Shown: positions 19,983 to 31,143, numbered from the stretch's first letter. The stretch is DNA of 37,197 bases from Hyphochytrium catenoides (GCA_900088475.1 FLMG01001853.1:3642-40838); one strand, 5' to 3'. A program made the numbers and translations. The notes: a model not told the origin generated them from the sequence alone.

Positions 19983-21865
19983 CTATCGCCTTTCAGTCTT
20001 GTTCCTGACAGTGATCAGCGGCGTGGCGAGTGTAGGTAGGACGTTGTCCTTAGAGATTCGGAACCTAGTTGGATCAATCTTACCCTGCAGCCATGATGAA
20101 GAGGGAAGACAGAGAGTCAATTGGTGCGCAGAAAGGGCAAAGGTATTAAAGAGAGAGATGGCGACCTCTCCCGAGCAAGAGATAGGTAAACCATCATGCC
20201 AGTTAACCCCACAGCAGCTCTTCAGTATCTGTCTACTCACCAGTATTGGGCCGATAGCTGCTCGAGAGGTAGATGATGAAGAAGAAGAAGAAGAAGTAGA
20301 GAAGATGGATTGTGCCGCAATGCGCTGTCGACTGCTTGCCCTCCCTTGTCCTAGTGGCATCGACTGCTTCGGGAATTTGACCCTCTTCGCTTGCAAGGTG
20401 TCCGCCTCTACGGGTTCCAGGAGAGGGACAGAGAGACCTAGACTCCTGGCTTCTTGGGCCCTGGCCTGCACAGCTTTCTTCTTGGACCTCATCGCTTGCC
20501 GCAGCTTTTGGTTAGCAGAGTAATCATCCTTCAGGACTTCCTGGACTTTCAAGAGCCCTAGCACCTCCTTCGATCGAGCACGGCTGACAGCCTTGTCTTG
20601 CTCTTCGTGCTAAAGAGAGGAGTTCCAAGGAAGTATGACGAGAAGCAATGAGAGGTATTAAGAGAAATGGCCAATGGTCAGCTTAGGGGAGAAACAAATA
20701 AAGACTTCAAAGCCCAAGCAGGAAGGAGCAGCAAACGGATCCAAAGGCACCAAAGGATCAAAGATTATCGTCATACGCAACTCTTTAGCCCCCACAAAGG
20801 AAGGACAGGGTCCTCACCTCCAGGCGATAGAACGGGTTCTCCGCAAGCTTCTTCTTTGTCTCTTCATCGCCAAGCTTCAGCGTCTCTGCTGCCTCAGGGT
20901 CAAAGTCCTCCTCTTTCTTCCTCACGCCACTGACCATCTTGTAGGTGCAGTTCTGTGGGTCTGTCTGGATCACCATCTCGCCCTTGCAGTCGGTGCATCG
21001 CATGGAGAACTCCCATATTGTCGTGCTGAAGTACTTTCCTGCCTTCTTCTTCTCCGCATTGTAGCGCACGCCCTTGCCGATGTGAGTCTCGCATGCTAGG
21101 TAAAAGAGAATGATAGTTCTATGAGCACGTGGGGTAAATGACGAGGGACTGAAGAGAAAGATAAAATGGAAAGATGTAACAAGAGATCCGCATGCCACGT
21201 TGAAGTGATCTGCTGGGTCAAGATTGACAAGGATGAGATGTAATACTGCTCAAAGGGCCAGCCTCGAGCACTAAGGATTGCGGCTGAGAACGAGGATTTA
21301 ACCAGGTCAAGACCGCCGAAGAGAAAGAAAGAGAAGGAGAAGCAGATATCTAGGTAGATAACGAAAGAGAGAGAGGGATAGAGACATTTGTAGGTAGCGA
21401 TGTCAAGGTAGAGCGCTACGAGCCGTCTGAGTCTTCTACTTACTCGTGCACCAGACATTGAAGGGCATCTCAAAGCGAACCACCAGAATGCCCTCATCTA
21501 GCTTACGTGCCCGCTTCCCCAGCGGATGTGACTGCAAGCGGGACGGAAGAGAGCAAGAGAGCGAGGAAGAGAGGGAGCGGTTAGCACCAATTCATAGGTC
21601 ATGCGGAAGACCCAGGGCTTCAAGAGTCACGGCACGGTGCATAGGTGTCGAGACAAACTTCTTGACTTCATGGAACACGGTAAACGAGAAGTTGAACAAA
21701 GAAGAAGAAGAGAGAGAGAGAGAAGAGGAGAGAGAAGGAGGAAGAGAGGGAGAGAGAGGGAGAGAAAGAGAGCACCTTCTGGAACTTATTGATCCCGCCT
21801 TGGTCTGGAGTCCATTCCGGTGGATAGTAGTAGTTATCGGCCCGCGACGCCGCAAGGGACGACAT
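19983..21865 (-). CDS. Splicing factor YJU2B / CCDC130 / Saf4 homologue
   Basis: Member of the CWC16 family; relatives act at the spliceosome (Yju2 promotes the first step; fission yeast Saf4 and human CCDC130 are related). Minus-strand exons: 21865-21776, 21531-21444, 21095-20818, 20609-20241, 20084-19983, all in frame, giving 308 residues. The conserved N-terminal half is clear: NYYYPPEWTPDQGG, INKFQK joined to SHPLGKRARKLDEGILVVRF, EMPFNVWC, then HIGKGVRYNAEKKKAGKYFS. Two zinc-binding pairs are present: C58-x2-C61 (C61 created by the exon 2/3 junction) and C93-x2-C96. QTDPQNCTY and FYRLEHEEQD follow as in the family. The C-terminal half is variable, with a Ser run. The initial Met-Ser-Ser-Leu-Ala segment and PPEWTP motif favour the CCDC130 rather than the CCDC94/YJU2 branch. 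The last splice (20240 to 20085) is the least certain. Confidence 0.9.
21700..21773. repeat. GA microsatellite in YJU2B intron 1
   Basis: Imperfect (GA)n on the + strand directly beside the exon 1 donor of the YJU2B-like gene (minus), so it is CT on the sense strand. Confidence 0.9.
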
Positions 21866-21951
21866 GGTTGCTAATGGCTTAGCAGAGACGGGATGCCGCT
21901 CACTCCGCAGTCACTGCAGCTCAAGACAAGAATCTGCCCTGACGCGTGGAT

Positions 21952-22478
21952 CTACAAGTGGCTAAAAGCAGAGAAAGACCCGTCCCCAAGCTTAACCTCC
22001 AACTGCAGTTCCTGCTTCTGGTCTGGAGATAACGTGGCAAGTGCTGCCACATCGCGCTGCTGACAAGTTGGAACACTGTCCTTTGGCTGTCTCCTCTCTC
22101 TCTCTCTTGGTTTCCGTTCTCCTCTCTCTCTGTCCCTCCCTCTCTGTCTCTCCCTATTCTTCCTCTTCTCTCCTCGCCTGTCGTGCTTCTCTACTCTTTC
22201 TTCATGCTCCAATAAACCTACTTTATCAGGAATAAATACAACCCTTAATGTCATATCTATGATAGCTAGATAGCCGTTAGCGGAGCTTCAATAAACCCAC
22301 AATTCAGCCTCTAAGAGTTCCGTGATAATGGGATTATCTACCGGAGAAGCTGGGTACTCCGCCGCCTGAAGCTCAACGTTGTCTAATAAAGAAGGGCTGT
22401 ACATGTCAACCATAAATAGCTTCTTAAGGTGACTGTACCCTGCAAGTGTCTCCGGGTTATTGCAGTGGAAGAAGAATC
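21952..22478 (-). CDS. Candidate exons of an unrecognised small gene
   Basis: Between YJU2B and PRORP, two minus-strand stretches look coding. The first, 22478-22297, follows a good acceptor (CTCTTCCTAG) and encodes FFFHCNNPETLAGYSHLKK and MVDMYSPSLLDNVEL, ending ...ITELLEAELW before a GT. The second, 22059-21952, follows AACTTGTCAG and encodes QRDVAALATLSPDQKQELQL... ending in ...SAFSHL and TAG. The two join in phase 0. Composition is protein-like, not repeat-like, but I recognise no family. The 5' exon is unresolved: an ATG at about 22605 in good context reads MGYSARNPLQAIH before a GTAAGA donor, but joining it directly creates a stop. The CT repeat in the intron is purine on the sense strand. 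It may be a real short gene, a pseudogene or chance. Confidence 0.35.
22088..22165. repeat. CT microsatellite
   Basis: Imperfect (CT)n on the + strand with TGTCC and TGTCTCTCC interruptions, between the two candidate exons of the unrecognised minus-strand gene. Confidence 0.9.
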
Positions 22479-22701
22479 CTAGGAAGAGAGCGCAACCCGA
22501 CACCCGTCAACCTCTATTTACTGCCACCACCTCCAGCCTGCTGACATCCACGCTCTCTTACAATGAATGGCCTGCAAGGGGTTCCGGGCACTGTAACCCA
22601 TCTTGGCTGATGGGCGGCGTCTGTCCTCGCTCAGATAGCTTTCTGGAGGAGATACTCAGGAAATTTGGTACTTGCTGGAAGATGTTCAAGACTTCTGAAC
22701 G

Positions 22702-25700
22702 TCAGGAGTCGCTACTTTCATCTCCCTCTGGGTAGCAGCAGAGCCAGTGATCGCTATCTAGGGCAGGGAAGTGCCATGAGCCTTGGGTTTTCAGGTGCTG
22801 GATCCTCCGCGAATAGACTGGCGGCTCAGTAACCTTCACTTTGTGGTTTTGGTACCTTGAGAAGGGCAGGGGCTTAGGAGAGGAGCCCAGCACCGAGAAT
22901 ATAGATGAAGAACCACTAAATAGACGAAACATGCGAGACGAAGAGGAAGATGACTGGGTCGACAAAGGACCGGGAGGAAATAGCCGTCGAACGGAATGGA
23001 AGACAGAGCGAAACGATGTAACAGGTTTCGAACAAAGAAGTGAAGCGAGAGATGCCGAGATCAATGCGTGGAGGAAACTCGGCGGGCTGGGAAGATTGGG
23101 GTAACAAAAAAACAAGGGAGCCGGACGGGGTAAAGTTGAGATAGAGGGCAGTAGGAGAAAGCGGAAGAATGTGGGGAGGCAGGACAGAAGAGAGTCAAAT
23201 CAAAGCAAGGAGAATCACTGTAGAGAGAAGAGGAGAGTGACAAAGTGCGGGATGCAATGGCGAGTTGGGAAGTGCTATCCACTTTGGCCCCTAGCGATGG
23301 TGAGAGCGGTAGAAGGAGACAAAATAACCCCAATGCCCATACGATGGGTAGACAGCTTGAATAGAAGGAGACAGAAGAAAAGATGAACAGAAGGACTCTC
23401 GTGTCTGTCCTTACCCTGTGAGATCGAACTTCACTTGGTGTCTCTCTTTCCACCTCTCAAAGGATCGCTGCTGCAGCATTTGAAAGTGATGGTCGCGCAT
23501 CTCGTCGTTGCTGACCACCAATGTCCGCCCTCCTAGCCATACGGCAGCGTAGAGCCAGTACCAATCGTCATTGTTCCCAGGAGCCACGGTAAAGAGGATC
23601 TAAGCGCCAGAGGCGGTTAAATCATCAGAGGAAGAGGGAGAGACAGAGTGAGGTATTGAAGCGAGATGCAAAGAATAAACGAAAGGCTACGCTACCTTCT
23701 TTTCTTTCCAGGAATTCACGATAGGCTGGGCTGCTGGTGGGAGTGTCAAAGGGTCGAAATGTCGCCTGTGAAGAACTAGAAGGACCTTCTTCCCTAGGTC
23801 CTCGTAATGCTGGACCACACTATTTATCTGGGGGAAGCTGAAGGCTCCACTGTAGAGAGAGAAACGGAGCAGCGGCAAGTACACGCTAAGTGCTCAGAAG
23901 TTTCTGTTGCTCTCTCGTCTCTCACTCTCTTCTCTCCCCGTTTCCTCCCCTATATACGATCCCTTCTTCTCATTGTCTGTGCATTGAGGTTTCAGCCCTG
24001 CATTTATGACTCCTAACTCGCTAGAGCAGCTACATTCATCCCATCATCAACACATATCGCTCTTCCACTGCTGCCTGCCCCCTGTCTAGCCTGTTCCGTG
24101 TCAGTATTACTCTTACCCTGCGAAATTTTGTTTATAATAACCGACGTTTGCGCCGTCAATGATGACTTCATATGGTTGAGCTGTCTGCTCGACCTGCTTC
24201 GCCAGCCACTCCTTGTAGCTGGCCCATTGTTTGGCGCGTCGTTCGCTGGAGCGAACCAAGCCGTCAATCTAAGCAAAAAGGAAAGAAAAGGTGAGGGAAA
24301 CCTCCTACGTTTAAGTTGGTGCTGCTCGTCTCTTTACCATTCCCTCCTTGAAGACTCTAGACCCATGCGCACTTGAGGCCAACCCTTAATAACTAGCCTC
24401 AGTCATTTAGCGTCTCGATGACTCGGCAGCCGTTCAGAAACAACTAGGAACGGGAGTAATGGTCACACGATCTTCTATATCCTTCCCCGGATCCCCTGGT
24501 CTTTGCTTGGCCTCCCTTCAGTTTCCCCTGCTTTCCCCTAGCACTTTTTTCAACTCTTTCCATCTGGAGGTTCTCCAGAGTCTTCTCATATGTGCCCGGA
24601 AGATTTATTGTACCTGAGTCTTGAGACGCGTAGCGTCTTCCTCCGAGAGCTCTACCGACTCCAGTGTGGAGCCACTCAGTGAGCAGATGCCCCTGTGATA
24701 AGCACAGCGGCAACTCAGCTCAGATGCCCAGGAACGTGGAATAACATGAAGATGTAGACGGAGGGAGAGATAACAAAGAAGAGACCTAAGAAGGGGAAAA
24801 GGAAAGTACTCCATCGTCTGGCCTGCCGCACGTGCCAAGAAATTTTGTCAAACACTTATAGAGAAGAACTATAGAGTCTACCTCTCGTTTACTGTCTCCT
24901 CTTGCACTTTCCACTTGCTAAGGCCCAGCTCTGGTTCCTTGCTGCAGAAGAAGACGGAGTTCAAAGGATTAGTCTCCTCTAGTTACTCCCGTGCTCTCTT
25001 TCTCTTGCCATCCTTACATTCCAAACCATCCGCGGACCACTTCCCAACTGGCCCTCGACGGGACGAGAATGTCCTCTGCAAACTCTTTTAAGGTGGAGTA
25101 GAAAGCGTCCTGGCTAGAGTGTGAGAGAGACGGAACCTTGTTCGTCTGTTTCTTAGGCATTGTTGGTACAACGTACCTTGTCTCCTAGCCTGCAACACAT
25201 CTGAAGCAGCACCCGGTAGTCTGCCTCAGTGACAGCAATCTTCTTCTCTCGCATAATAGAGTATAGCTCAAAAGCCCTTGCTTTCTCCTGTTACACCAAA
25301 TGAAGAAATCTGGATTAGCGCAGTCAGGGTAAGTTCCATCCTTTCTCTCTTACTCCTCTCTGTGCCCATGTCTTCCTTCTCATCTTATCCTCCTCTCGCT
25401 ACTTGCATGCTGCGTCTAAACAACTTTGCCATCTTTCTCTGTCAGTAAGTTCATCACATCATCCGCTCTAGGGATTACTCTCATCAGGCCTTACCCCTGC
25501 ACGGCAAACTGCTTCCAGCAGGGGAGAAATGGTCCGCAGCTTTGGGAGAATGTCTGCCTGAAGCATCTCATGCACCAATTCCATCCCTTTCTCGGTATCG
25601 CTGGTGGCACTATCGGAGAAGTCTTTATGGTAAGAAACTGCAATCCTCGAGGTGTGCAGATCGGAACCGAAAGGAGAGGAGGGTGAAGAAGGAAAGAGAG

Positions 25701-26338
25701 AGTAAATGGCTGAAGGTCATGGCATAGAGACACAGAGCAACCAAGAAGAAAGAAAAGGAAGGAGCAGAAACAAGAACAGAAGAGTGTGCATTGTCGACTC
25801 TCAAGATAGGAAGAGAACAGCAAGAACAGGAGAAGAGCCAGGACAGGGATTGGAGACCTGCAAAGTTTGATAGCAGAGGTGTAGCCAAGTTCTCCTATAG
25901 ATTCCTTAGACGATCCATTCCCGTGAGCTCTCACATAGTCCATCAAGGCGAAAGCTTCCTCTTTGCACTCTGGCCCACCGACAGCGCAGAGGTTCATCAA
26001 CATGCCAGCCATGTAGGAGTCTGGTATCAGCTTCTTGGCGCGCATCTCATGGAAGAGTGAAATTGCCCGCTGATGGTCTGCTCGACTACTGCAGTCCTCT
26101 AAGGTCTTTCGGAACTCGTACATCTCCTGTTTGGCTGGAGACTGGCCGAAGTAAATCAAGACGTAAGCCTCGTCCTCTCTGTGACTAACCTCTGTAGACA
26201 ACCTACCAGAGTCTTCCTCTTCTTCGCTGCCCTACTCGGCTTTGGCTTTGAGCTCTTCTCCTCCCCACACCCGTCTGCTTGTGCCTCGCTAACTCCGTTG
26301 GCCTCCGCCATGTCTTCTGATGCAGGGCGCTTCGCCAT
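22702..26338 (-). CDS. Protein-only RNase P (PRORP)
   Basis: Cleaves the 5' leader from precursor tRNAs without an RNA subunit. Eleven minus-strand exons: 26338-26207, 26141-25858, 25609-25495, 25287-25177, 25109-25018, 24941-24882, 24692-24614, 24268-24117, 23849-23696, 23599-23415, 22855-22702; all junctions keep frame, 505 residues. The N terminus is short, acidic then basic (PSRAAKKRKT, residues ~34-43), like a nuclear signal with no mitochondrial presequence. PPR repeats follow (HQRAISLFHEMRAKKLIPDS; EKARAFELYSIMREKKI), then KWKV and a zinc-site strand, and the NYN nuclease domain. Catalytic aspartates are all present: D329 (IIDGANVG), D404 and D405 (GNNDDWYWLYAAV), D425 (SNDEMRDHHF). 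The C-terminal zinc half-site has H483 (SWHFP) and C494 (WLCC). The N-terminal half-site reads CSLS (268-271) where family members have CxxC. Introns are 65-559 bases. Confidence 0.95.
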
Positions 26339-27090
26339 ATCGCACAACAAACCCAAGATAACCTTCCAGCAGAAGCTTATCAGCTCCCTTCGCCTCCTTC
26401 CCTTCACTCCTCGAGAGCCTCTGAGCCTATCAGCACGCAATGACCTCAAGGCAAAGCTCTAGCAGACGGAGAAAAGGCGATAAAAGCTCTGTCCACAGTC
26501 TCCATCATCAGCCAAGAGCCAAGCGTCATCAGAAGAAAGAGTGAATGGAGGAGACTCGCATACAAAACTGATCCTCCACAGTAATCAAATAGCAGTCACT
26601 AACAACTATTCTATCATAGATTCAGACCTTTGATCTATCAGCTGAAGATCACCCAGCTCCAGGGGGTGCCCTGGAGGCAAAACTTGAAGATTTTTATTGC
26701 GTTTTGATCGATGATGTGAAGACCTTGTCATTATTTTCGGGTGAAGCGTTTGCCGATGGCGCGGTGGCGGCCTCATGTGTGGGCAATGTGTTTTGTCTGC
26801 CGGCGAAGCTATTGAGCGCCGCTAGTCTCCAACTCTCCTGGACTTCGGGTCGCGTCCGCGTCCTGTTTGCTTGAGTGCAGGAGAGCAGCCGACAACAAAA
26901 TGGAACCCTGTCTGGCTTGCATGCCGGTTAAGTGCGAGTAAAGTAGCGGTAGACAATCGGGTCGAGAGACGGATCCTCTTCCGGAAGCTCTGCACTACAG
27001 CCGTTGGCAACTAGGCTGTGGCTGGAGGAGAGTATGGAATCCTAGGGCAGGGTTGTACCCGAATGATTGAGATATAGCTCGACATACTAC
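26339..27090. other. Divergent promoter region between PRORP and IQ genes
   Basis: About 750 bases separate the PRORP ATG (-) from the IQ-protein ATG (+). Short open frames (26822-27010, -) have no domain. No CT microsatellite is present, unlike other upstream regions in the window. Confidence 0.5.
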
Positions 27091-28718
27091 ATGGGCCAGA
27101 CGGCAGACCAGTATGCGACAACTATTCAGGTGAGCGGACTGAGGAACCGTTAATTTGGGCCCTTCGCTTCCTTGGCTCTCACCATTGCTCCAGTCGACAT
27201 TCAGGGGCTATCGTACCCGAAGGTTGGTTATCCACGGGATACGAAGAGAGTTTGAGAGGCTCTTTGCGAGCATTGAAGAGCTGGAAACACAGAGTGGCGA
27301 GGGCAGAAAGCTCCATGCCAAGGCCTTCCCAGAGAAGCCACAGCCAATCCCTCATGTTTACGGTTATGGCTTTACGTCTTCTAGCCAACCACCGGTAGCG
27401 CCAGGTGATCGGCTTGAGAGAACTAGTCCGACGTTAGGCCCGGGGGAGCCTGGGAACGCAGGAGAGCGCTTCATTCAATGGCGAAGTACACGGACTTTGT
27501 GCCGTCCGACTTTCATCATGCGGGAAGACGAATCTTCATGGAAGAAGAGGCTTCCAGTGGGCTTCAAGTCACGCACGCGGCCTTCTCCGACACAAGACAA
27601 TGGTAACGGGACGGACTCTTTGCCTGCTACAGTTAATACGGAACTCAAGGGTACCGAGCGCCCATTTGAAGAGGGTCATCTGGGAGGTCCACATGCAGAC
27701 AATCCACAGATCGAATATACGACCGGCACACAGCCTCACAACGCAGAAGCTTCCGATGTGGCTCACCCGGAAGGAGAAGAGTCCGTCTACGTAGCTGAGT
27801 TAGGGACCGCCAGCTCCTCTACTAATAAAGAACCAACGACATCGATCTCCAATGCAGAAGTACCTGTCCTCGGCTCCACCAGTCCCACACAGCCAGAAGA
27901 AATACTCAGCAGTATAGTTGACGAAGGGAAAGAGGTCGACAAGGATCACACTGAAGTCTCAATGAGGTCAGGGCAGATTGACGGACCTCCAGTCCAGAAA
28001 GAAGAACGGGAACCGTCGACTGTCAATCCTATGAGCGTCGAGGCCGAGAGCCCTGAGGCATTGGCCCAGCGTTATACAAAGGAGGAACTACTACAGCACA
28101 TCCGCTGGGCTGAAGAAGCTCTTGCAGCGCGATTAGAGGTAAGATCCTCTTGGACTCGGATTCTCATTCCTTCAAAAGTAACTTCGGTGATCGACAGTAT
28201 CTGAAGGGGCTTGGAGAGACAAGAAGAGGAGAGTGACCCATTGCACCTGTAACGTTCTACCCCTACATTTGCTCCACGAATACTAGGAGGTAAAGGGAAC
28301 TACCGGTTCAGGGCATATAGTCTCGAAGTCGCTCATACTGCAGCCAGCATGTCTCCTGAGGGTCTCTACATAGATTGCATGTCGCTTCAACAAGTGTGAA
28401 GACGGCGAGGAACTACAAGGGGACAAGCCTTCGACATCCCCCGCTTTCTAGAGTTACGGGTCAATAACCTTACAATGAGTCTTTGGTTTGCTTGAAGAGG
28501 GCAGGCATAGAATGCCCTCTGAAGGAGGTGGACCTTCTTGAAGTTGCCGGTCCTAATCCATATTCGTTATATTATCGTTGTGCGGCCAGGAGTACTTCCA
28601 CTCACCAGGTCAACAGCTGGAGTTCATGAAGATAGGGCAGCCGAGCAGTCAACATGGCCATGATCTAAGTAGGACTTTTGAGACTCTGGGCTTACAAGGA
28701 AAGGAGGGAAATAAATAG
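27091..28718 (+). CDS. IQ-motif protein, IQCC-like
   Basis: Probable calmodulin-binding protein. Exon 1, 27091-27129, encodes MGQTADQYATTIQ; exon 2, 27194-28138, continues STFRGYRTRRL. The splice therefore rebuilds a perfect IQ motif (I12-Q13-x3-R17-G18-x3-R22), which strongly supports both exons. A short conserved-looking helical region follows (HGIRREFERLFASIEELET), then a long, disordered, acidic/Ser/Thr/Pro-rich middle. Exon 2 ends with EELLQHIRWAEEALAARLE, which resembles the C-terminal WAxxAIxxR helix of IQCC proteins. Exon 3 is proposed as 28617-28718 (phase 0, LEFMKIGQPSS... to TAG), giving about 361 residues; this acceptor, after a 478-base intron, is the least certain part, and an alternative exon starts at about 28289. 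The gene ends 35 bases from the stop of the convergent CCNDBP1-like gene. Confidence 0.75.
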
Positions 28719-28753
28719 ACAATTTTACTGGATTGTGAGCTCCCCTTCGTGGC

Positions 28754-30116
28754 TCAAACGTTGACCATCTTCCAGATGTCATCGAATCTTCGCATATGGA
28801 TCTGCTCCCACCTATTGACTATCTGCGACAGCTCCAGCTGTTTCCCTGTCCCTGCATCCACCACAAGATGAGGGCAACTGGACAGGCAGGAGGAAGTGAT
28901 GTCTTGAGATGTCCGCTGCAAGGCTTGAATAAGCCGCTGGAGGTAGGGCAAGTCCAGAGGAGGACAAACTGCATCCCCGTGCTCTGAGAGCTCGTTATTC
29001 AACCTATGATACGTGGTGCAGATGCTTTCAGCCCATGCTAGCTCCTCAGGGTTTGAGATGCTAGCCTTAGATATGACTCGCACTCCCAGCTTGAGGGCTT
29101 CTTGAACAATCTAGCAAGCCATATATCGGAACAGCGAGGCACCTCTTAGTCACCAGAGTTCTCTCAGATTGTTGAAGACATGCAGCTACCTGGAGGTAGG
29201 CCAGACAGCTCCTCAAAATGATTACTTCATTGCCGCGCACATGTGACTCAAACTGCACATCTCCGTAGGAATCTCTACCTAGGAAAGGATCTGGGTCATC
29301 CTCTTCCGCGCTGGGTCCGGCACCTGTCGCCGATTCTAGCACTTCTGCGGTCTCTTGTAAAATGTCTTTCATAAGGAGAACACACTGAGGTTACATCGCA
29401 AGCCCATTAGTCAAGAAGCTGTCCCTAGGCATTTGCAGGCGCTTGGTCCACGTTACCTGCAGCATCTCCTTCTTTGTTGCTTGAAGATTTGACTTCGCGG
29501 TAGATTTCATCGCCTCACATTGCTCCCACACGCGGCCTGTCAGCCCTGCCAACGCCTTCTTATCCCCTGTTTGGGCGGCCTTCACAAGATCAATCACGCA
29601 ACAGAGGATTGCGCTGAGGAGGGCCTTAGCAAAAGTCTTTCATCTATTAAGTGGAAACGTGGAGCGTCGTTCTGCTTACCGAATGCCAAGCGTTATTGTG
29701 CCTGTCAATGCACCGCCGGTGCCAGTGTAGAGGCAAACGGTCATGGCGTCTCGAAGCTTCTGAGCTGGTTCCAGTATGGCCCGACACACGGAGCTGACCT
29801 CCTCAGCTTTGGCAGCCTCCGAGCAGACCAAAGAAAATTTCGTAGCCTGGTGTGCAATTGTGCCTGCAGCCTGTCACCAATGCACGGAAAATTGAACAGG
29901 TCAGCATTCAGCGCCAAGGAGTTGGTGCTGCGCGTTAGCCCTCACCGCTACAAGCACATTCCACGCTACATTATAGTCCGTGTTGGATTCCCAGAATTTG
30001 GGCACTCGGAGAGCAGGAACGTCGGGGTCCCGCTCCTCGTGTTGCAAAGTGTTCATCTTTAACTCTTCAAGCTCCTTCAGGAGCTCCTCGAAGCTCTGCT
30101 GAATATCAGATGACAT
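28754..30116 (-). CDS. CCNDBP1/GCIP-family protein
   Basis: Homologue of animal cyclin-D1-binding protein 1 (GCIP, Pfam PF13324), a helical protein that binds cyclin D and helix-loop-helix factors in animals; its role in protists is unknown. Minus-strand exons: 30116-29946, 29870-29680, 29613-29457, 29384-29190, 29110-28754, all in frame, giving 356 residues against about 360 in human. The order of features follows the family: an N-terminal helix (IQQSFEELLKELEELKM), a long helical middle, VWEQCEAMKSTAKSN followed by MLQ and VLLMKDILQETAEVLES, an acidic loop with DPDPFLG, the helix RGNEVIILRSCLAYLQ, and a C-terminal helical domain with VCPPLDLPYLQRLIQALQRT. Exon 3 uses an acceptor (CCTCCTCAG) that keeps the phase; a nearer-upstream AG would hit a stop. 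No signal or membrane segment is seen. Confidence 0.85.
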
Positions 30117-30735
30117 TGTGCAGGAAGTCCACTAGTGTGTGAGCTTGGCCACCGCTAAACAACTACTCTCACGCGCCCTCGCTGGTTAGCCTCCAGCTTC
30201 TCAGGATTCTTAACACAGTTTGATCCCTGCGCTTTGAAGCTTCTTCCCTTCCAACTCCAGCAGCAGGCTGAGCTGCCCGATGAGCCAAACGGAGAGGGGA
30301 GGAGGTCTAGCGCCGCAGCTGATGCTTCATAGGCAGTGCGATGAAGACCACACACAAAGAAGTTTCGTCCATGGTTCTGAAGCCAGCACCGAGGTCCGCC
30401 TCCTTCTCCCTCCTCTTTCCTCTCTGTGCCTCCACTCACTCCCCATACTTCCCTCAATACCATGACATGACGTTAGCGGCTAGCACACAAATATCAATAG
30501 TAGAATCAGAATCTCAAGTATTTGAGGATAATCAGTTATTGATTCTCGGGATGGATCGATCCTGTCGTGATGGTTCTGACGGGACGGGTAGGTAATAGAG
30601 ATAGATATGTTCTTTTTACCCTATGTAGACCTTGGCGGATGGGTGGGATGGTCAGAATGGGCTTTGGTCGGGCTTTTGTTTTCTGGTCGTCGATGATGGT
30701 CCCTTGATGATCTCATAGAGAGAGAAAGAGAGACA
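30117..30735. other. Upstream region of CCNDBP1-like gene
   Basis: A 102-residue minus-strand open frame with ATG (30463-30155) ends 38 bases before the CCNDBP1-like ATG; its composition is low-complexity and no family is recognised, so it is more likely leader sequence. The + strand from about 30530 to 30710 has repeated GATGGT/GACGGG-like words. No gene is supported. Confidence 0.4.
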
Positions 30736-30737
30736 GC

Positions 30738-30740
30738 CAT

Positions 30741-30792
<52 letters not shown>

Positions 30793-30950
30793 CTCTGTCT
30801 CTCTTTTTCTTCCTCTCCCTGTCTCTCTCTCTCTCTGTCTCTCTCTCCCCCTCTCTCCCTCCCTCTTCTCTCACTCTCTCCGTCTCTCTCTCTCTTGCTC
30901 TCTCTCTCTTGCTCTCTCTCTCTCCCTCTCTCTGCCTCTATCTCTCCCTC
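30738..30950. repeat. Long CT microsatellite upstream of KCR gene
   Basis: A (CT)n run of about 50 bases is followed by compound CT/TTTTTC/CCCTC units on the + strand, ending about 195 bases before the start of the 3-oxoacyl-CoA reductase gene. It is one of the longest repeats in the window. Confidence 0.95.
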
Positions 30951-31143
30951 CGCTTATCCATCTCCTGCATCCATCCTCAAAAGCTCTACTACTCGTACAG
31001 CTGTTCATTTTACCTACTAGGTATTGCAGAAAGATCTTGCAGACACATTCTGAAGCTCTCGGGGCTCTGCTTGGCGACTTTCTGACAATCTGGGAAGCGG
31101 CATTCTTGAAGCTCCAACCCTCGGAAGACGCCCGCAGACAAAG

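Noticed and set aside
19999-20523. 174-residue open frame (+)
   Set aside because: Antisense shadow of YJU2B exons 4 and 5.
22841-23104. Acidic/Arg-rich open frame (+)
   Set aside because: It lies inside the 559-base last intron of PRORP, antisense, with no family resemblance.
25491-25690. Read-through frame after PRORP exon 2 in place of a splice
   Set aside because: The frame is open but encodes non-PRORP sequence; splicing 25858 to 25609 restores the PPR repeat and correct phase.
30155-30463. 102-residue minus-strand frame upstream of the CCNDBP1-like gene
   Set aside because: Has an ATG but a low-complexity composition and no homology; more likely leader sequence or an upstream frame without function.
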